From: Pseudoalteromonas sp. UG3-2
GTDB lineage: Bacteria > Pseudomonadota > Gammaproteobacteria > Enterobacterales > Alteromonadaceae
Reading direction: 5' to 3'
Length of the DNA stretch: 64,000 nt
Assembly (NCBI RefSeq): GCF_037120705.1
Contig: NZ_JAWLJU010000001.1
Coordinates: 434,001 to 498,000, forward strand
In this document: positions 36,542 to 46,162 of the stretch, piece by piece
Layout of the letters: each line of letters opens with the position of its first letter
How positions within the stretch are numbered: position 1 is the stretch's first letter
The notes under the pieces: model-generated
What the model was told of the DNA's origin: nothing
The model's database searches: none
Seen by the model: only the letters and a program-made list of their open reading frames with translations
Made by a program: the position numbers and the translations under genes

Positions 36542-36570
36542 AAAAAAAAAGCCGCATAAGCGGCTTTTTT
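36542..36570. terminator. Bidirectional terminator downstream of deoD
   Basis: GCCGC (36551-36555) pairs with GCGGC (36560-36564), flanked by A9 and T6 so that the stem extends with A-U pairs on both strands. It lies about 75 bp after the deoD stop codon. Confidence 0.85.
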
Positions 36571-36647
36571 GGGTGTGATTCGCGTTGTTTTAGGCGTGTC
36601 TCCAAAACTCTGCGATTACGTTACCAAGGAACTTTTTATATCTAGGA

Positions 36648-37349
36648 CTAAATTGATTCAAGTGCAATTTTAACCATTTCATTGAAGGTGCTTTGACGCT
36701 CTTCAGCTGGCGTTGCCTCGCCAGTAATAACATGGTCACTAACAGTAAACAGTGCCATTGCTTTAGCGCCATACTCAGCAGCAACGCCATACATACCAGC
36801 GGTTTCCATATCTACCGCCATGACACCTAGCTTGTCTAACTCTTTGTAAAAATCACCATCGGCTTGATAGAAAGTATCAGTGGTAAAAACATTACCAACC
36901 TTTGCTTCAATACCAAGACGACGTGCAGCATTAATGCCATTCTCAAGTAAGCCAAAATCAGCAATCGCGGCAAAGTCATAACCACGTACGCGGGCACGGT
37001 TTACGTTTGAGTCAGTGCTGGCACCTTGTGCAAAAATAACATCGCGGATTTTAATGTCTTGACTGATACCACCACAGGTACCAATGCGAATTAGGTTCTT
37101 AACGCCAAAGCTAACAATGAGCTCACGAGCATAAATCGACATGGATGGGATCCCCATACCAGAGCCCATGATGCTTACTGGCTTACCATTATAGGTGCCT
37201 GTAAATCCAAACATGTTGCGAACATCAGTGACCTGACGAGCATCTTCCAAGAAATTTTCTGCAATGTATTTTGCGCGCAGTGGATCTCCTGGCATTAATA
37301 CGGTTTCTGCAAAATCACCTGGATTTGCGCTAATGTGTGGCGTGCTCAT
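36648..37349 (-). CDS. deoD: Purine nucleoside phosphorylase DeoD
   Basis: A 233-residue cytosolic enzyme that cleaves purine (deoxy)nucleosides with phosphate. The start [15 protein letters not shown] at 37349 follows AAAGGAAA; the longer frame overlaps deoB. Motifs [36 protein letters not shown] and VSDHVITGE match hexameric bacterial PNPs. It starts 10 bp after the deoB stop codon and is followed by a terminator, forming a deoB-deoD operon. Confidence 0.96.
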   Translation of the reverse strand: MSTPHISANPGDFAETVLMPGDPLRAKYIAENFLEDARQVTDVRNMFGFTGTYNGKPVSIMGSGMGIPSMSIYARELIVSFGVKNLIRIGTCGGISQDIKIRDVIFAQGASTDSNVNRARVRGYDFAAIADFGLLENGINAARRLGIEAKVGNVFTTDTFYQADGDFYKELDKLGVMAVDMETAGMYGVAAEYGAKAMALFTVSDHVITGEATPAEERQSTFNEMVKIALESI

Positions 37350-37359
37350 AATGTTTCCT

Positions 37360-38574
37360 TTAATTTGGCTTAATTGCGGCTTTAAAGCCTTCACCATATT
37401 CTGTTGCGTCTAAATCAAACCACTGGGCAAGTGTTTGACCCATGTCAGCAAAACTTTGTCTCTCTCCTAAAGGAGTATTGTCCATACCTGGGGTATATGC
37501 CAATACCGGCACATATTCGCGGGTATGGTCAGTGCCTTCCGCGGTTGGATCGCAACCATGGTCAGCGGTAATTAACAGCAAATCATCTGCTTGCAATTTC
37601 GCGATGATCTCTGGTAAAAAAGCGTCGAACTGTGCCAGCGCTTCGGCGTAGCCAACGGCATTTCTGCGGTGACCAAACTTCTCGTCAAAATCCACTAAAT
37701 TAGTGAATACGATGCTATGCTCCGGTGCCGATGCCATTACCTCACTGGTTTTTTCCAGTAAGTTTAGCAAGCCAGGCGCTTTGTGCTTTTGCGTTATGCC
37801 TTGATGGGCATAAATATCCGCGATCTTACCTATGCTGATCACTTCACCACCATCGCTGGCTAGTTTATCTAGCACCGTTGGCGCTGGTGGCAACACCGAG
37901 TAATCTCTACGATTACCGGTACGAATAAAGTCGGCACTCGAGGTGCCTATAAATGGCCGCGCAATCACTCGTCCTATATTCATTTCATCAAGCAGTGCCC
38001 GTGCGATTTCACATACTTGATAAAGCTTGTCAAGTCCAAACGATTGCTCATGAGCGGCTATTTGAAAGACGCTATCAACTGAGGTGTAGCAAATCGGCTT
38101 ACCGCTTTGCATGTGCTCTTCACCCAGTTGTTCTAAAATTGTTGTGCCCGAAGCATAACAGTTGCCCAAAATACCTGGGATGTCTGCTCGCTTGCACAAC
38201 TCATCAATAAATTCTTGTGGGAAGCATGGCTTAGTATTAGGGAAGTAACCCCAATCAAACAGCACTGGTACCCCAGCCATCTCCCAGTGGCCAGACGGCG
38301 TGTCTTTACCACTTGATAATTCTTTTGCATATCCCCAAGCCGCGCTTGGTTCAATATGTTGTGCCACGGCACACTCTTTTTTTCCAGCAGCTTCACACGC
38401 TGCGATTAAGCCAAGCTTACTTAGGTTAGGTAAGTCTAATGCTTGCCCTTTTTCTTCTTTATAAGCCTGCAATAAATGAGCGAGAGTATTAGCACCTACA
38501 TCACCAAACTTTTCAGCGTCTGGTGCTGCGCCAATGCCTAGGCTATCTGCCATTAAAATGATTGCTCTTGCCAT
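37360..38574 (-). CDS. deoB: Phosphopentomutase DeoB
   Basis: A 404-residue alkaline-phosphatase-superfamily mutase that interconverts (deoxy)ribose 1- and 5-phosphates. Typical segments are [25 protein letters not shown] at the metal site, [13 protein letters not shown] with the phosphorylated Thr, and [24 protein letters not shown]. It precedes deoD in the operon and diverges from udk-nupC across a region with two copies of a palindrome. It connects nucleoside phosphorolysis to central metabolism; deoA and deoC are not in the window. Confidence 0.96.
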   Translation of the reverse strand: MARAIILMADSLGIGAAPDAEKFGDVGANTLAHLLQAYKEEKGQALDLPNLSKLGLIAACEAAGKKECAVAQHIEPSAAWGYAKELSSGKDTPSGHWEMAGVPVLFDWGYFPNTKPCFPQEFIDELCKRADIPGILGNCYASGTTILEQLGEEHMQSGKPICYTSVDSVFQIAAHEQSFGLDKLYQVCEIARALLDEMNIGRVIARPFIGTSSADFIRTGNRRDYSVLPPAPTVLDKLASDGGEVISIGKIADIYAHQGITQKHKAPGLLNLLEKTSEVMASAPEHSIVFTNLVDFDEKFGHRRNAVGYAEALAQFDAFLPEIIAKLQADDLLLITADHGCDPTAEGTDHTREYVPVLAYTPGMDNTPLGERQSFADMGQTLAQWFDLDATEYGEGFKAAIKPN

Positions 38575-38669
38575 AGATACCTCTCTTATACGCTGTGGCT
38601 GAAATTTGTTATAAATACATCATTACCACAAGCGTTGGTTACTTTATGTTTGGTTCAAAAAATCGTACA

Positions 38670-38753
38670 GGACATAAGTCCGCTGTCATAAAATAGTCAT
38701 AAGTTTCACGAAAATCGTCGATCTTGCAAAATGTCTCCAGAGGACATAAGTCC
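38670..38753. promoter_or_regulatory. Pair of identical GGACATAAGTCC palindromes in the deoB/udk divergent promoter
   Basis: GGACATAAGTCC occurs at 38670-38681 and again at 38742-38753, start points 72 bp apart. The second copy extends to AGGACATAAGTCCT. Duplication of an inverted-repeat motif in a divergent promoter suggests a shared regulator of both salvage operons. I cannot match it to a known operator. Confidence 0.6.
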
Positions 38754-38870
38754 TGTTTTGAGTACACTAAACCAGTTAAATTTGCTCATTAAGCGAGGCA
38801 AAAGAGATTAATCGTGTCTTTTTTGCTATTGTGATCTTCCAACATAAACAACTGCTGGGTGTGAACTTTA

Positions 38871-39500
38871 GTGACACGAACTATTATAGCTATAGCTGGC
38901 GCATCTGCGTCTGGTAAGTCTCTTTTTAGTCAAACGATCTACAACGAACTAGTTAACGAGCTGGCCTCGGGTACTATCGCGGTGATCGAAGAGGACGCCT
39001 ATTATAAAGATCAATCGCATTTGCCTATAGAGCATCGTACTCAAACGAATTACGATCATCCTGATGCGTTTGAACACGAGTTATTACGCGAGCATTTAAC
39101 TAAGCTTCGCCAAGGTGAATCTGTAGAGGTTCCGACCTACGACTACGGACAGCATACACGTAGCGATAAAACACGAATAGTAAATCCTGCTAAGATATTA
39201 ATCGTAGAGGGGATATTACTGCTAAGTGATCCTGCATTAAGTGAAGAGTTCGATATAAAGGTGTTTATTGATACGCCTTTAGATATTTGTTTGCTGCGTC
39301 GTATGCAAAGAGATATAGAGCACAGAGGTAGAAGCCTGTCTTCTGTGGTAGAACAATATCAGGCGACGGTAAGACCGATGTTTTATCAGTTTATCGAGCC
39401 TTCAAAGCATAATGCCGACTTAGTTGTGACCCGTGGTGGTATGAATCGCGTTGCGATTGATATTATTAAAAGTAAAATAAAATATTTGCTACAAGAATAA
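38871..39500 (+). CDS. udk: Uridine kinase
   Basis: A 209-residue kinase that phosphorylates uridine and cytidine. Walker A is GASASGKS (10-17). Further family segments are VIEEDAYYKDQSHLP, NYDHPDAFEHELL, PTYDYGQHTR, VEGILLLS and RRMQRDIEHRGRS. The start is a GTG at 38871. It is transcribed with nupC (gap 12 bp), so uptake and phosphorylation of nucleosides are coupled. Confidence 0.95.
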   Translation: MTRTIIAIAGASASGKSLFSQTIYNELVNELASGTIAVIEEDAYYKDQSHLPIEHRTQTNYDHPDAFEHELLREHLTKLRQGESVEVPTYDYGQHTRSDKTRIVNPAKILIVEGILLLSDPALSEEFDIKVFIDTPLDICLLRRMQRDIEHRGRSLSSVVEQYQATVRPMFYQFIEPSKHNADLVVTRGGMNRVAIDIIKSKIKYLLQE

Positions 39501-39512
39501 CGGGAAATTGGC

Positions 39513-40736
39513 ATGACAACAATTATGAGCTTAGTGGGCATGATGATGCTCCTAGGCGTAGCATTTGCGTTTTCAACAAACCGCAGTGCTATAAATAAGC
39601 GCACCGTTGGCGTTGCATTTTTACTGCAAGTCCTTATTGGTGGCTTTGTACTCTTTATTGAAGCGGGCAAAAATGCCTTAGCTGCAATGTCTAGCGCAGT
39701 TGCGAAAGTGATTAGCTACGCCAATGACGGTATTAGCTTTTTATTTGGGCCTTTGGCTCAACAAGACTCGTTAGGTTTTATTTTTGCGATCCAGGTGCTG
39801 CCGGTGATCGTATTCTTCTCAGCGCTTGTTGCCGTGTTATATCACGTCGGCATCATGAACTGGATTATTAAAATTTTAGGCGGCGGCTTACAAAAGCTGT
39901 TACAAACGTCACGACCAGAGTCGTTATCAGCTACTGCCAACATTTTTGTCGGCCAAACTGAAGCGCCTTTGATAGTCAGACCGTTTATTCCAAAGATGAC
40001 GCAATCAGAATTGTTTGCGGTTATGGTTGGCGGTTTGGCAACGGTAGCGGGCTCCGTAATGGCGGGCTATGTTGCTATTGGCGTAGAGCTAAAGTACCTG
40101 ATTGCAGCCAGCTTTATGGCCGCTCCAGGTGGTTTCTTAATGGCCAAAATGATTGTGCCAGAAACCGAAAAACCGCATGAGAACCTCGAAGAGGTCGACA
40201 GCGGTGATGATAAACCGGTTAACGTAATTGATGCCGCAGCGTCAGGCGCTTCGAGCGGCATGCACCTAGCACTGAATGTTGGTGCCATGTTACTGGCTTT
40301 TGTGGCGTTAATTGCACTGTTAAACGGTTTACTCGGCAGTGTGGGTGGAATATTCGATTACCCAACACTGACGTTGCAAGAAATTTTAGGCTATGTCTTT
40401 GCTCCTGTTGCTTGGTTGCTCGGGGTGCCTTGGTCAGAAGCCGTTACGGCAGGTAGTTTTATCGGCCAAAAATTGGTAGTTAACGAGTTCGTTGCCTACC
40501 TAGATTATATGAATTATCGCGATGCGTTGAGTGAACACACACAAGCCATTGTCACATTTGCGTTATGTGGGTTTGCTAACTTGTCGTCGATTGCCATCTT
40601 ACTAGGCGGGCTTGGCGGTATGGCGCCAAGTCGAAGAAAGGATATCGCGCGCCTGGGGCTCAGAGCAGTGTTAGCAGGGTCTATGGCTAACCTCATGAGT
40701 GCAGCAATTGCAGGTTTCTTCCTCTCGCTAGCTTAG
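39513..40736 (+). CDS. nupC: NupC-family nucleoside transporter
   Basis: Concentrative nucleoside transporter of 407 residues with about nine to ten membrane segments. Typical segments are [77 protein letters not shown] and [23 protein letters not shown]. It probably runs on a proton or sodium gradient. Second gene of the udk-nupC operon; a terminator follows. Confidence 0.94.
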   Translation: MTTIMSLVGMMMLLGVAFAFSTNRSAINKRTVGVAFLLQVLIGGFVLFIEAGKNALAAMSSAVAKVISYANDGISFLFGPLAQQDSLGFIFAIQVLPVIVFFSALVAVLYHVGIMNWIIKILGGGLQKLLQTSRPESLSATANIFVGQTEAPLIVRPFIPKMTQSELFAVMVGGLATVAGSVMAGYVAIGVELKYLIAASFMAAPGGFLMAKMIVPETEKPHENLEEVDSGDDKPVNVIDAAASGASSGMHLALNVGAMLLAFVALIALLNGLLGSVGGIFDYPTLTLQEILGYVFAPVAWLLGVPWSEAVTAGSFIGQKLVVNEFVAYLDYMNYRDALSEHTQAIVTFALCGFANLSSIAILLGGLGGMAPSRRKDIARLGLRAVLAGSMANLMSAAIAGFFLSLA

Positions 40737-40827
40737 AAACTTATTGAGATAAGCCGCAGTTGCAAAACAATTGGTTGGTTGCTTTAAGGGGTTAAAGTAA
40801 CCACACTAACTTGAACGATACTTCACC

Positions 40828-40849
40828 AAAGGGCCTTTATGGCCCTTTT
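40828..40849 (+). terminator. Terminator after nupC
   Basis: AAAGGGCC (40828-40835) pairs with GGCCCTTT (40841-40848) around TTTAT, followed by a short T run. It ends the udk-nupC operon. Confidence 0.8.
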
Positions 40850-40936
40850 ATCGTTTCTATGGCTCGCTTTTTTCTACCTTGACTGCCAACTCATCCTTAG
40901 TCATTATCACCCTTTGTACGGCAAAGGAAATGTTAC

Positions 40937-41455
40937 ATGAAATACTTAGTTATCTCTGATATTCATGGCGATACTGACTATATTCGCCAATTCACCGATA
41001 GCTTAGGTCCTGAAGCTGACTACCTCACCCCCTATCATGGGCAACAAGCTGCGTATAAACGTTCAAATGAATCGCAATATGCGTTTTTTAAGCGAGTTTC
41101 TTCTATTGATAACTTGACCGCTAAAGCTCGAATAACATTGCAAGCCGCTCAAGAGCCTGTGGTGGTAATTGGTTTCAGCGTTGGCGCTACCTCGGCGTGG
41201 CAACTTGCTGCCATGCCTGATTTACCCATAAGCCAATGTATTTGTGTGTTTGGCTCGCGCATTAGAGATCATTTAGACCTAGCACCTAAAGTACCCACCA
41301 GCGCCCTATTCTCCATTGATGAACACTATTTTTACCAGCAAGTTAGTGAGTCAAAGCTAGTACAAAAACAATTCATTGATTGCCCTCATGATGCCATTGC
41401 CACGGTTAACGAGTCTGGACCACTTAGACAATACATCACAGCAGCCATAACCTAG
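40937..41455 (+). CDS. Small alpha/beta hydrolase-like protein
   Basis: A 172-residue protein. The elbow VVVIGFSVGATSAW (GxSxG) and a terminal His in DCPHDAIATV suggest an abbreviated dienelactone-hydrolase-type fold. The very N-terminus (YLVISDIHGDTDY) imitates a calcineurin-type phosphoesterase start, but none of the later metal motifs of that family is present. A weak GGAAATG ribosome region precedes the ATG. Function uncertain. Confidence 0.65.
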   Translation: MKYLVISDIHGDTDYIRQFTDSLGPEADYLTPYHGQQAAYKRSNESQYAFFKRVSSIDNLTAKARITLQAAQEPVVVIGFSVGATSAWQLAAMPDLPISQCICVFGSRIRDHLDLAPKVPTSALFSIDEHYFYQQVSESKLVQKQFIDCPHDAIATVNESGPLRQYITAAIT

Positions 41456-41605
41456 CGTTCCAGCTAATACCGGTTGGTATTTAAGCATTGATGGCTTTGG
41501 CCGATAACGAATTAATTACTCTAATCACCAATAACCATGCTAGATTGAAGTGAGATAAGCACTCATCAAGTCATTACCGTTCAAGCAGTGCAGTGGAGTA
41601 CTATT

Positions 41606-42598
41606 ATGAAATTGGCGCTGAAGACATTCTTGCTCGTTATGGCAATAACGCTAGCTGGATGCAGTAAGAAGCAACAGCTGCTACCTTTGGAGCAGTTACA
41701 ACTGACGCAGCTGCCTATTTCAGCAGCGCAACTGTCTGATGACGGCGCGCTGACATTATTGTTGATTGAAGATCATTTACTGCAAGTATGGGACAACAGC
41801 ACACAGGAAATTATCAAACAGATTGAAGGCAGCAAGTTTAACTTATACTTTCGCGCCGCCTTTATTGCGCCATCAAAACGCAGTATTTTGAGTGTATCGG
41901 ATCAACAGCTCACCATTTGGCAGCTCTACTCTGATGAACTCACTACCTACGCACTGCCCCAGCGCGACAGCTATATCAGTGTCACAAAAGTGATTTGGTC
42001 ATCCGATGAAAACCTCATCATGCTCGGTTATAACGATGGCAGCGCGCAACTATTGAACCTTAAACAGCAAAGCTTATCTCAATTAGCCTTACATGAAAGC
42101 AGTATCACGGAGCTTATATTTAGCCGCGACCTCAGTGTGGTTTACTCGGCGTCACTTGATGGCCATGCTAAAAAAGTCGATATTGCTAGCAAGCAGGTGC
42201 TATTTGATTATGCCTTACCTCATCGCATCACAAGCCTTGCGCTATCGCAGGCGGAAGATAAGCTATTTGTCTCTGATGCCCTTGCCGATCAACATATTAT
42301 TTCCGCTGAGAATGGCGATAACTTAACCTCATTAGACTATATTCAGCGCTTTAAGTTTTTCCGTGAGGCCACCTTTGTGGCTGACGATAAATACCTGTTA
42401 ACGAGCTCTTCAAAAGCGCATATGTCACTGTGGCAGGTTAGTTCAGGAGAAGAAATAATCAGCTGGCCTATTGCGCAATTAAGCCTTGGCAGTACCGTTT
42501 ACGATTTGCAGCTTTCCAACAGCAATGTGCTCACCACGATTAGCTCTGATGGGGTATTAGAGCGGTGGGATTTACAACAGATCTTATTTAACTGGTAG
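41606..42598 (+). CDS. WD40-type beta-propeller lipoprotein
   Basis: About 330 residues from the ATG at 41606 (GGAG 8 bp upstream), with the lipobox LAGC. The mature part consists of repeated strands resembling WD40 blades (for example SSITELIFSRDLSVVYSASLDGHAKKVDIASK and LWQVSSGEEIISW), so a seven-bladed propeller anchored to the membrane is likely. Role unknown, probably protein-protein interaction in the envelope. It stands alone. Confidence 0.8.
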   Translation: MKLALKTFLLVMAITLAGCSKKQQLLPLEQLQLTQLPISAAQLSDDGALTLLLIEDHLLQVWDNSTQEIIKQIEGSKFNLYFRAAFIAPSKRSILSVSDQQLTIWQLYSDELTTYALPQRDSYISVTKVIWSSDENLIMLGYNDGSAQLLNLKQQSLSQLALHESSITELIFSRDLSVVYSASLDGHAKKVDIASKQVLFDYALPHRITSLALSQAEDKLFVSDALADQHIISAENGDNLTSLDYIQRFKFFREATFVADDKYLLTSSSKAHMSLWQVSSGEEIISWPIAQLSLGSTVYDLQLSNSNVLTTISSDGVLERWDLQQILFNW

Positions 42599-42636
42599 CG
42601 CGGAGCCATTACTCCGCACTTAAGGTGGCTACGCAG

Positions 42637-42888
42637 TTATTGCTTTAACTGCGCTTTTGCCGCCACAACTTTGGCATAGTCTAAACCGAGCTCATCCACG
42701 GCTTCTTTGATCAATGCTGGGTTTTGCATCACTAGGGCCATTAACTGTTGCAGCTTTTCCGGTGGGATCCCCAGCTGCTGAATGGTGCCCATTGCCATCA
42801 TTGGGTTTTCAGTTAACTGGCCAAATACCGTTTGAATTTGCTCATCTGAAATATCATGCTCTTTCAGTAACGCAATGATTGGGTTCAT
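42637..42888 (-). CDS. DUF2999 family protein
   Basis: An 83-residue soluble protein matching the DUF2999 family of Vibrio and Shewanella relatives: NPIIALLKEH, ENPMMAMGTIQQLGIPPEKLQQLM and QNPALIKEAVDELGLD. It lies 8 bp after the RsmB/NOP-type methyltransferase gene and is likely co-transcribed. Function unknown. Confidence 0.88.
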   Translation of the reverse strand: MNPIIALLKEHDISDEQIQTVFGQLTENPMMAMGTIQQLGIPPEKLQQLMALVMQNPALIKEAVDELGLDYAKVVAAKAQLKQ

Positions 42889-42896
42889 AATATGTC

Positions 42897-44096
42897 CTAA
42901 CTTACTTTTACTAATCGGGCGGCATAGAAGCCATCGAATTCAGTGTTTATGCCAGGCAATAAACTCAGCGATGCCTCTAATTGCCAGTTGGGATTACGGT
43001 CTAAAAACTGTTGCACTTGCTGTTCGTTTTCTGCAGGTAAAACAGAGCAGGTTGCATACACTAACTTGCCGCCCACCTTACACATTTGACTATAGCGCTG
43101 CAAAATATCGCTTTGCAATGCAATAAGTGTGTCTAAATTTTGCGAATTCAAGTGCCACTTAGTATCTGGGTTACGTTTTAATACACCAAGGCCAGAGCAA
43201 GGCACATCTAATAACACCCGATCAAATTTCTCTTTTTGGCGCTTGATGGTCTTATTGTTTTGGATCACCCGAGTTTCAGCTACATGAACACCAGCGCGCT
43301 TGGCTCTTTGCTTTAGGGTTTCAAGCTTATGTTCATGTATGTCTAGCGACAATAAGCGGCCTTTATTTTCTAATAACGCGGCTAGGTGCAGGCTTTTACC
43401 ACCCGCGCCAGCACAAGCATCCACCACCTTATGACCAGGCTTCACCTGTAAAAATGGTGCGATTTGCTGCGAGCCCGCATCCTGCATTTCAAACCAACCG
43501 GCCTGAAACGCTTGGGAACGGAATAAGTGACTGTTCGATTCCACCTTCAAAGCAATATGGCTATCGAGTTGCACCTGAGAAACCGTAATGCCCTCTTTTG
43601 CCAAAGATTGTTGCAAGCTTTCAAGATCGCACTTTAAGGTGTTAGGACGAATATATTGAATGGCGCTTTGATTTAGCCCCATAGCAATATCTGACCACTG
43701 TTCACCAAGCTGTGCTTGAGCAATCTCATGCAACCAGTCCGGCATAGACAATTTCACCGCCTCAGGAGCAGTTTCAATAGATGCACTTAGCGCATCGAAA
43801 TCATAAGTCTCGGTATCTAACCATTCTGGCAATGTTTGTTGCGTAACGACTTGCGCGGTTAACCAATAGCCAAAACCATCGCGGCTGATGCCATTTTGCT
43901 CTTGCACGTATTCCAGCAAACGCTTAAAACGAAAAATATGATAGTAATTGCTGACCACATACTGCCGCTCATCAAGCTGCCATTGGGGATTATTGTGCAA
44001 TAGTTGTGTTAATGCCTTATCGGCATGAGGAGAACTTTCCAGCACATTTTCAATGCACTCAGACAGAGTTTGAACTAACGAACGGGTAATAGACAC
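42897..44096 (-). CDS. RsmB/NOP-family RNA m5C methyltransferase
   Basis: A 399-residue SAM-dependent methyltransferase. The SAM motif is VVDACAGAGGKSLHLAALL. The two conserved cysteines are in LDVPCSGLGVLKRNPDTKW and YATCSVLPAENEQQV, as expected for Nop2/RsmB cytosine-5 RNA methyltransferases. The N-terminal part is helical and lacks an obvious NusB domain, so it is not classic RsmB. Target RNA not determinable. Confidence 0.92.
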   Translation of the reverse strand: MSITRSLVQTLSECIENVLESSPHADKALTQLLHNNPQWQLDERQYVVSNYYHIFRFKRLLEYVQEQNGISRDGFGYWLTAQVVTQQTLPEWLDTETYDFDALSASIETAPEAVKLSMPDWLHEIAQAQLGEQWSDIAMGLNQSAIQYIRPNTLKCDLESLQQSLAKEGITVSQVQLDSHIALKVESNSHLFRSQAFQAGWFEMQDAGSQQIAPFLQVKPGHKVVDACAGAGGKSLHLAALLENKGRLLSLDIHEHKLETLKQRAKRAGVHVAETRVIQNNKTIKRQKEKFDRVLLDVPCSGLGVLKRNPDTKWHLNSQNLDTLIALQSDILQRYSQMCKVGGKLVYATCSVLPAENEQQVQQFLDRNPNWQLEASLSLLPGINTEFDGFYAARLVKVS

Positions 44097-44217
44097 GATG
44101 CGGTCTCGATTATTGCTAAAGGGCTATTTTAGCCTGCTAAGTACCGGGCATCAATTAGAGTTTATGATTTTTAGCTGAAACCAAAGCTTAACTCATCGGC
44201 TAGCTAGCAATGATGGT

Positions 44218-44245
44218 AAAGGGGGTGAAAACATACCCCCCCTTT
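44218..44245 (-). terminator. Hairpin after the five-gene exported-protein operon
   Basis: On the plus strand AAAGGGGGT (44218-44226) faces ACCCCC(CC)TTT (44235-44245) across an 8-base loop. It lies 17 bp after the stop codon of the last gene. The U-tract on the minus strand is weak. Confidence 0.5.
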
Positions 44246-44261
44246 AATCCAGCGGTCGTGA

Positions 44262-46139
44262 TTATTTTTCCACAATGACAGAGGTAGAGCCATTACTAAT
44301 GACTATAAAACGTGTAGCAACGCCACTGACCTGATATGCACCAAATTGCTGCAACGACTGCCCAGTTTGAAATAACACCAATTTGCTGCCATCAGTAGCA
44401 TAAATACTACCAAGTGTATCCTCATTATTGGCTTGCCAAAGTAGTGTCCAGCCTAATGTGGCCTCAGTGGGTAATAGGCTTTTAGTCTGTTCAGAGTCAA
44501 CAAAATGGAACTGGGTATAAAATGGCGCGGAAGATGATGTCTGTGACTGCAACTGCGCAAGCAATTCTTCTTCCTGGTCTCTAACCTGCTCAAGCAGCAT
44601 AAAGTCACTCTCTGCATCTATTTTTCCAAGCCATAGTAGCTCCCCCATGGCAACCACCTCGCTGGCCTGAGTCGCAAATTGGCTGACCCATTCAATGTTC
44701 ATGGTTGAAGTTTCTTCTAAACGCTGCACTGCTCCTGAAAATATCCTGACCAGTTGTTGCTCATCATCAGCATTTTGCCGAATACTTGAGCTGGTATCAG
44801 CGTCGATAAAGTCCACGATGTGTGCTGCTGAACTCACAGCTAATTGATAGCCTAAGCGCTTATCCTCAGTCCAAAACGTCATTAAGCCAAAGCCATTGCT
44901 ATGTAAAACACCTGTCGCGGTACTTTTGTGGTAGCGCTCATCAAAAGTAAATGTGCCCGAGCTATTGCTACCGTGATGTTGATAAATGTGCGCTTGCTGG
45001 TTTTCATCCATTAACTCAACCGATAATAAAGGCCCAGAACGATACAAATCTGGTAGCACGTCCAAAGTTGCAAATGGCTGCTGTAATACCCAGCCATTAT
45101 CGCCATAACGATAAAGCCCGTCAGACTTTAGCCCTGACAAAACGTCATTGCTTTTACTAAAATCCATGTCCAACGCGCCATCCAGTTCAAGCAAAGAACC
45201 AAGCACGAGAGTATTTTCACTATCAATGCGTTCAATGCCATCAGAGCTGACAAACCAAGCGATATCATCATGAAATACAATGGGGGAAATTAACGACTTT
45301 GCTTCACTACCAGCCAAAGCCCTGGTGGTGCCATCCGAAAATAGCAGCACGATGCCATTATCGCCATCGATTAAGGTATATTCTACACAACTTAACTGAA
45401 ACGTATTTTCATCACTGCTATTTAAGCTACATTCTGCAGCACCCGCGACACGAACCAATTCAAACTCACTGATATTATAGGGTTTATCAAGCTCAAACTC
45501 GCCGGCCTCATGGAACTCATACTCCTCTCCCGCCACCATCACAGTGACGGCATAAGGTAACGACTCAGGCACCTTGACCATGGCATGATCGGGGGGGCAA
45601 TTAACAACTAAATTATAATGAGATGGCGACAACTGCTCCTCGTTGTAGCCACACTCTTCATTGCTGAAGTTAACATTAGTAGGAGCTTGGTAAGCTAGTG
45701 ACCAATGACTTAATGTTTGCTCACTATTGACCGAGTACTCTTCATCAAACCAAGCGAAAGAGACCTCTTCTGCAAAGTCAGCCATATCTACAGTCAATTG
45801 CCATAACGTCTCGGCTTCACAGCTAATAGAATATGAGTACTCAGTTGCTGATATTTGCTCATGACTGTTCTCACATACATGGTGCTCTGGGTGTTCAAAA
45901 GTCGGGGCTTGGTATGTTGCCGCTGTTTTTGTTAAAACCTGAGTATTGGTAAGGTTATAACTTTCACCCAGCCAATTAAATTTAATTGGTGTAGACACAC
46001 CAGAGACGGTTACATCCAAAGAAAACTGAGTCTGATTCTCTACTGGTGTAGCGCCGTTCTGCTTATCACCACTTCCACCGCAAGCGCTAAGAAATACACA
46101 CAAAATCGATATTTTGACTAACTTATTTGTCATTTTCAT
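44262..46139 (-). CDS. Lipoprotein with three Cys-paired repeats, last gene of exported-protein operon
   Basis: A 625-residue lipoprotein (lipobox LSAC after KISILCVF). Three related segments of about 75-80 residues follow (about 30-110, 111-185 and 190-255). Each has a short (A/N)W..E.Y or GEEYEF strand and two cysteines, suggesting small Ig-like domains with one disulfide. The remainder (about 256-625) reads as beta-propeller-like with repeated short strands. It is separated by 23 bp from the gene upstream. No family recognised. Its place at the end of the operon suggests a surface or periplasmic partner of the cytochrome. Confidence 0.75.
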   Translation of the reverse strand: MKMTNKLVKISILCVFLSACGGSGDKQNGATPVENQTQFSLDVTVSGVSTPIKFNWLGESYNLTNTQVLTKTAATYQAPTFEHPEHHVCENSHEQISATEYSYSISCEAETLWQLTVDMADFAEEVSFAWFDEEYSVNSEQTLSHWSLAYQAPTNVNFSNEECGYNEEQLSPSHYNLVVNCPPDHAMVKVPESLPYAVTVMVAGEEYEFHEAGEFELDKPYNISEFELVRVAGAAECSLNSSDENTFQLSCVEYTLIDGDNGIVLLFSDGTTRALAGSEAKSLISPIVFHDDIAWFVSSDGIERIDSENTLVLGSLLELDGALDMDFSKSNDVLSGLKSDGLYRYGDNGWVLQQPFATLDVLPDLYRSGPLLSVELMDENQQAHIYQHHGSNSSGTFTFDERYHKSTATGVLHSNGFGLMTFWTEDKRLGYQLAVSSAAHIVDFIDADTSSSIRQNADDEQQLVRIFSGAVQRLEETSTMNIEWVSQFATQASEVVAMGELLWLGKIDAESDFMLLEQVRDQEEELLAQLQSQTSSSAPFYTQFHFVDSEQTKSLLPTEATLGWTLLWQANNEDTLGSIYATDGSKLVLFQTGQSLQQFGAYQVSGVATRFIVISNGSTSVIVEK

Positions 46140-46162
46140 ACTATTTCCTTATGCCGCAATAG

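Noticed and set aside
40937..41000. Calcineurin-type phosphoesterase suggested by the N-terminal ISDIHGD
   Set aside because: No later metal-binding motifs (GNHD, GHxH) occur; the GFSVGA elbow indicates an alpha/beta hydrolase-like fold instead.
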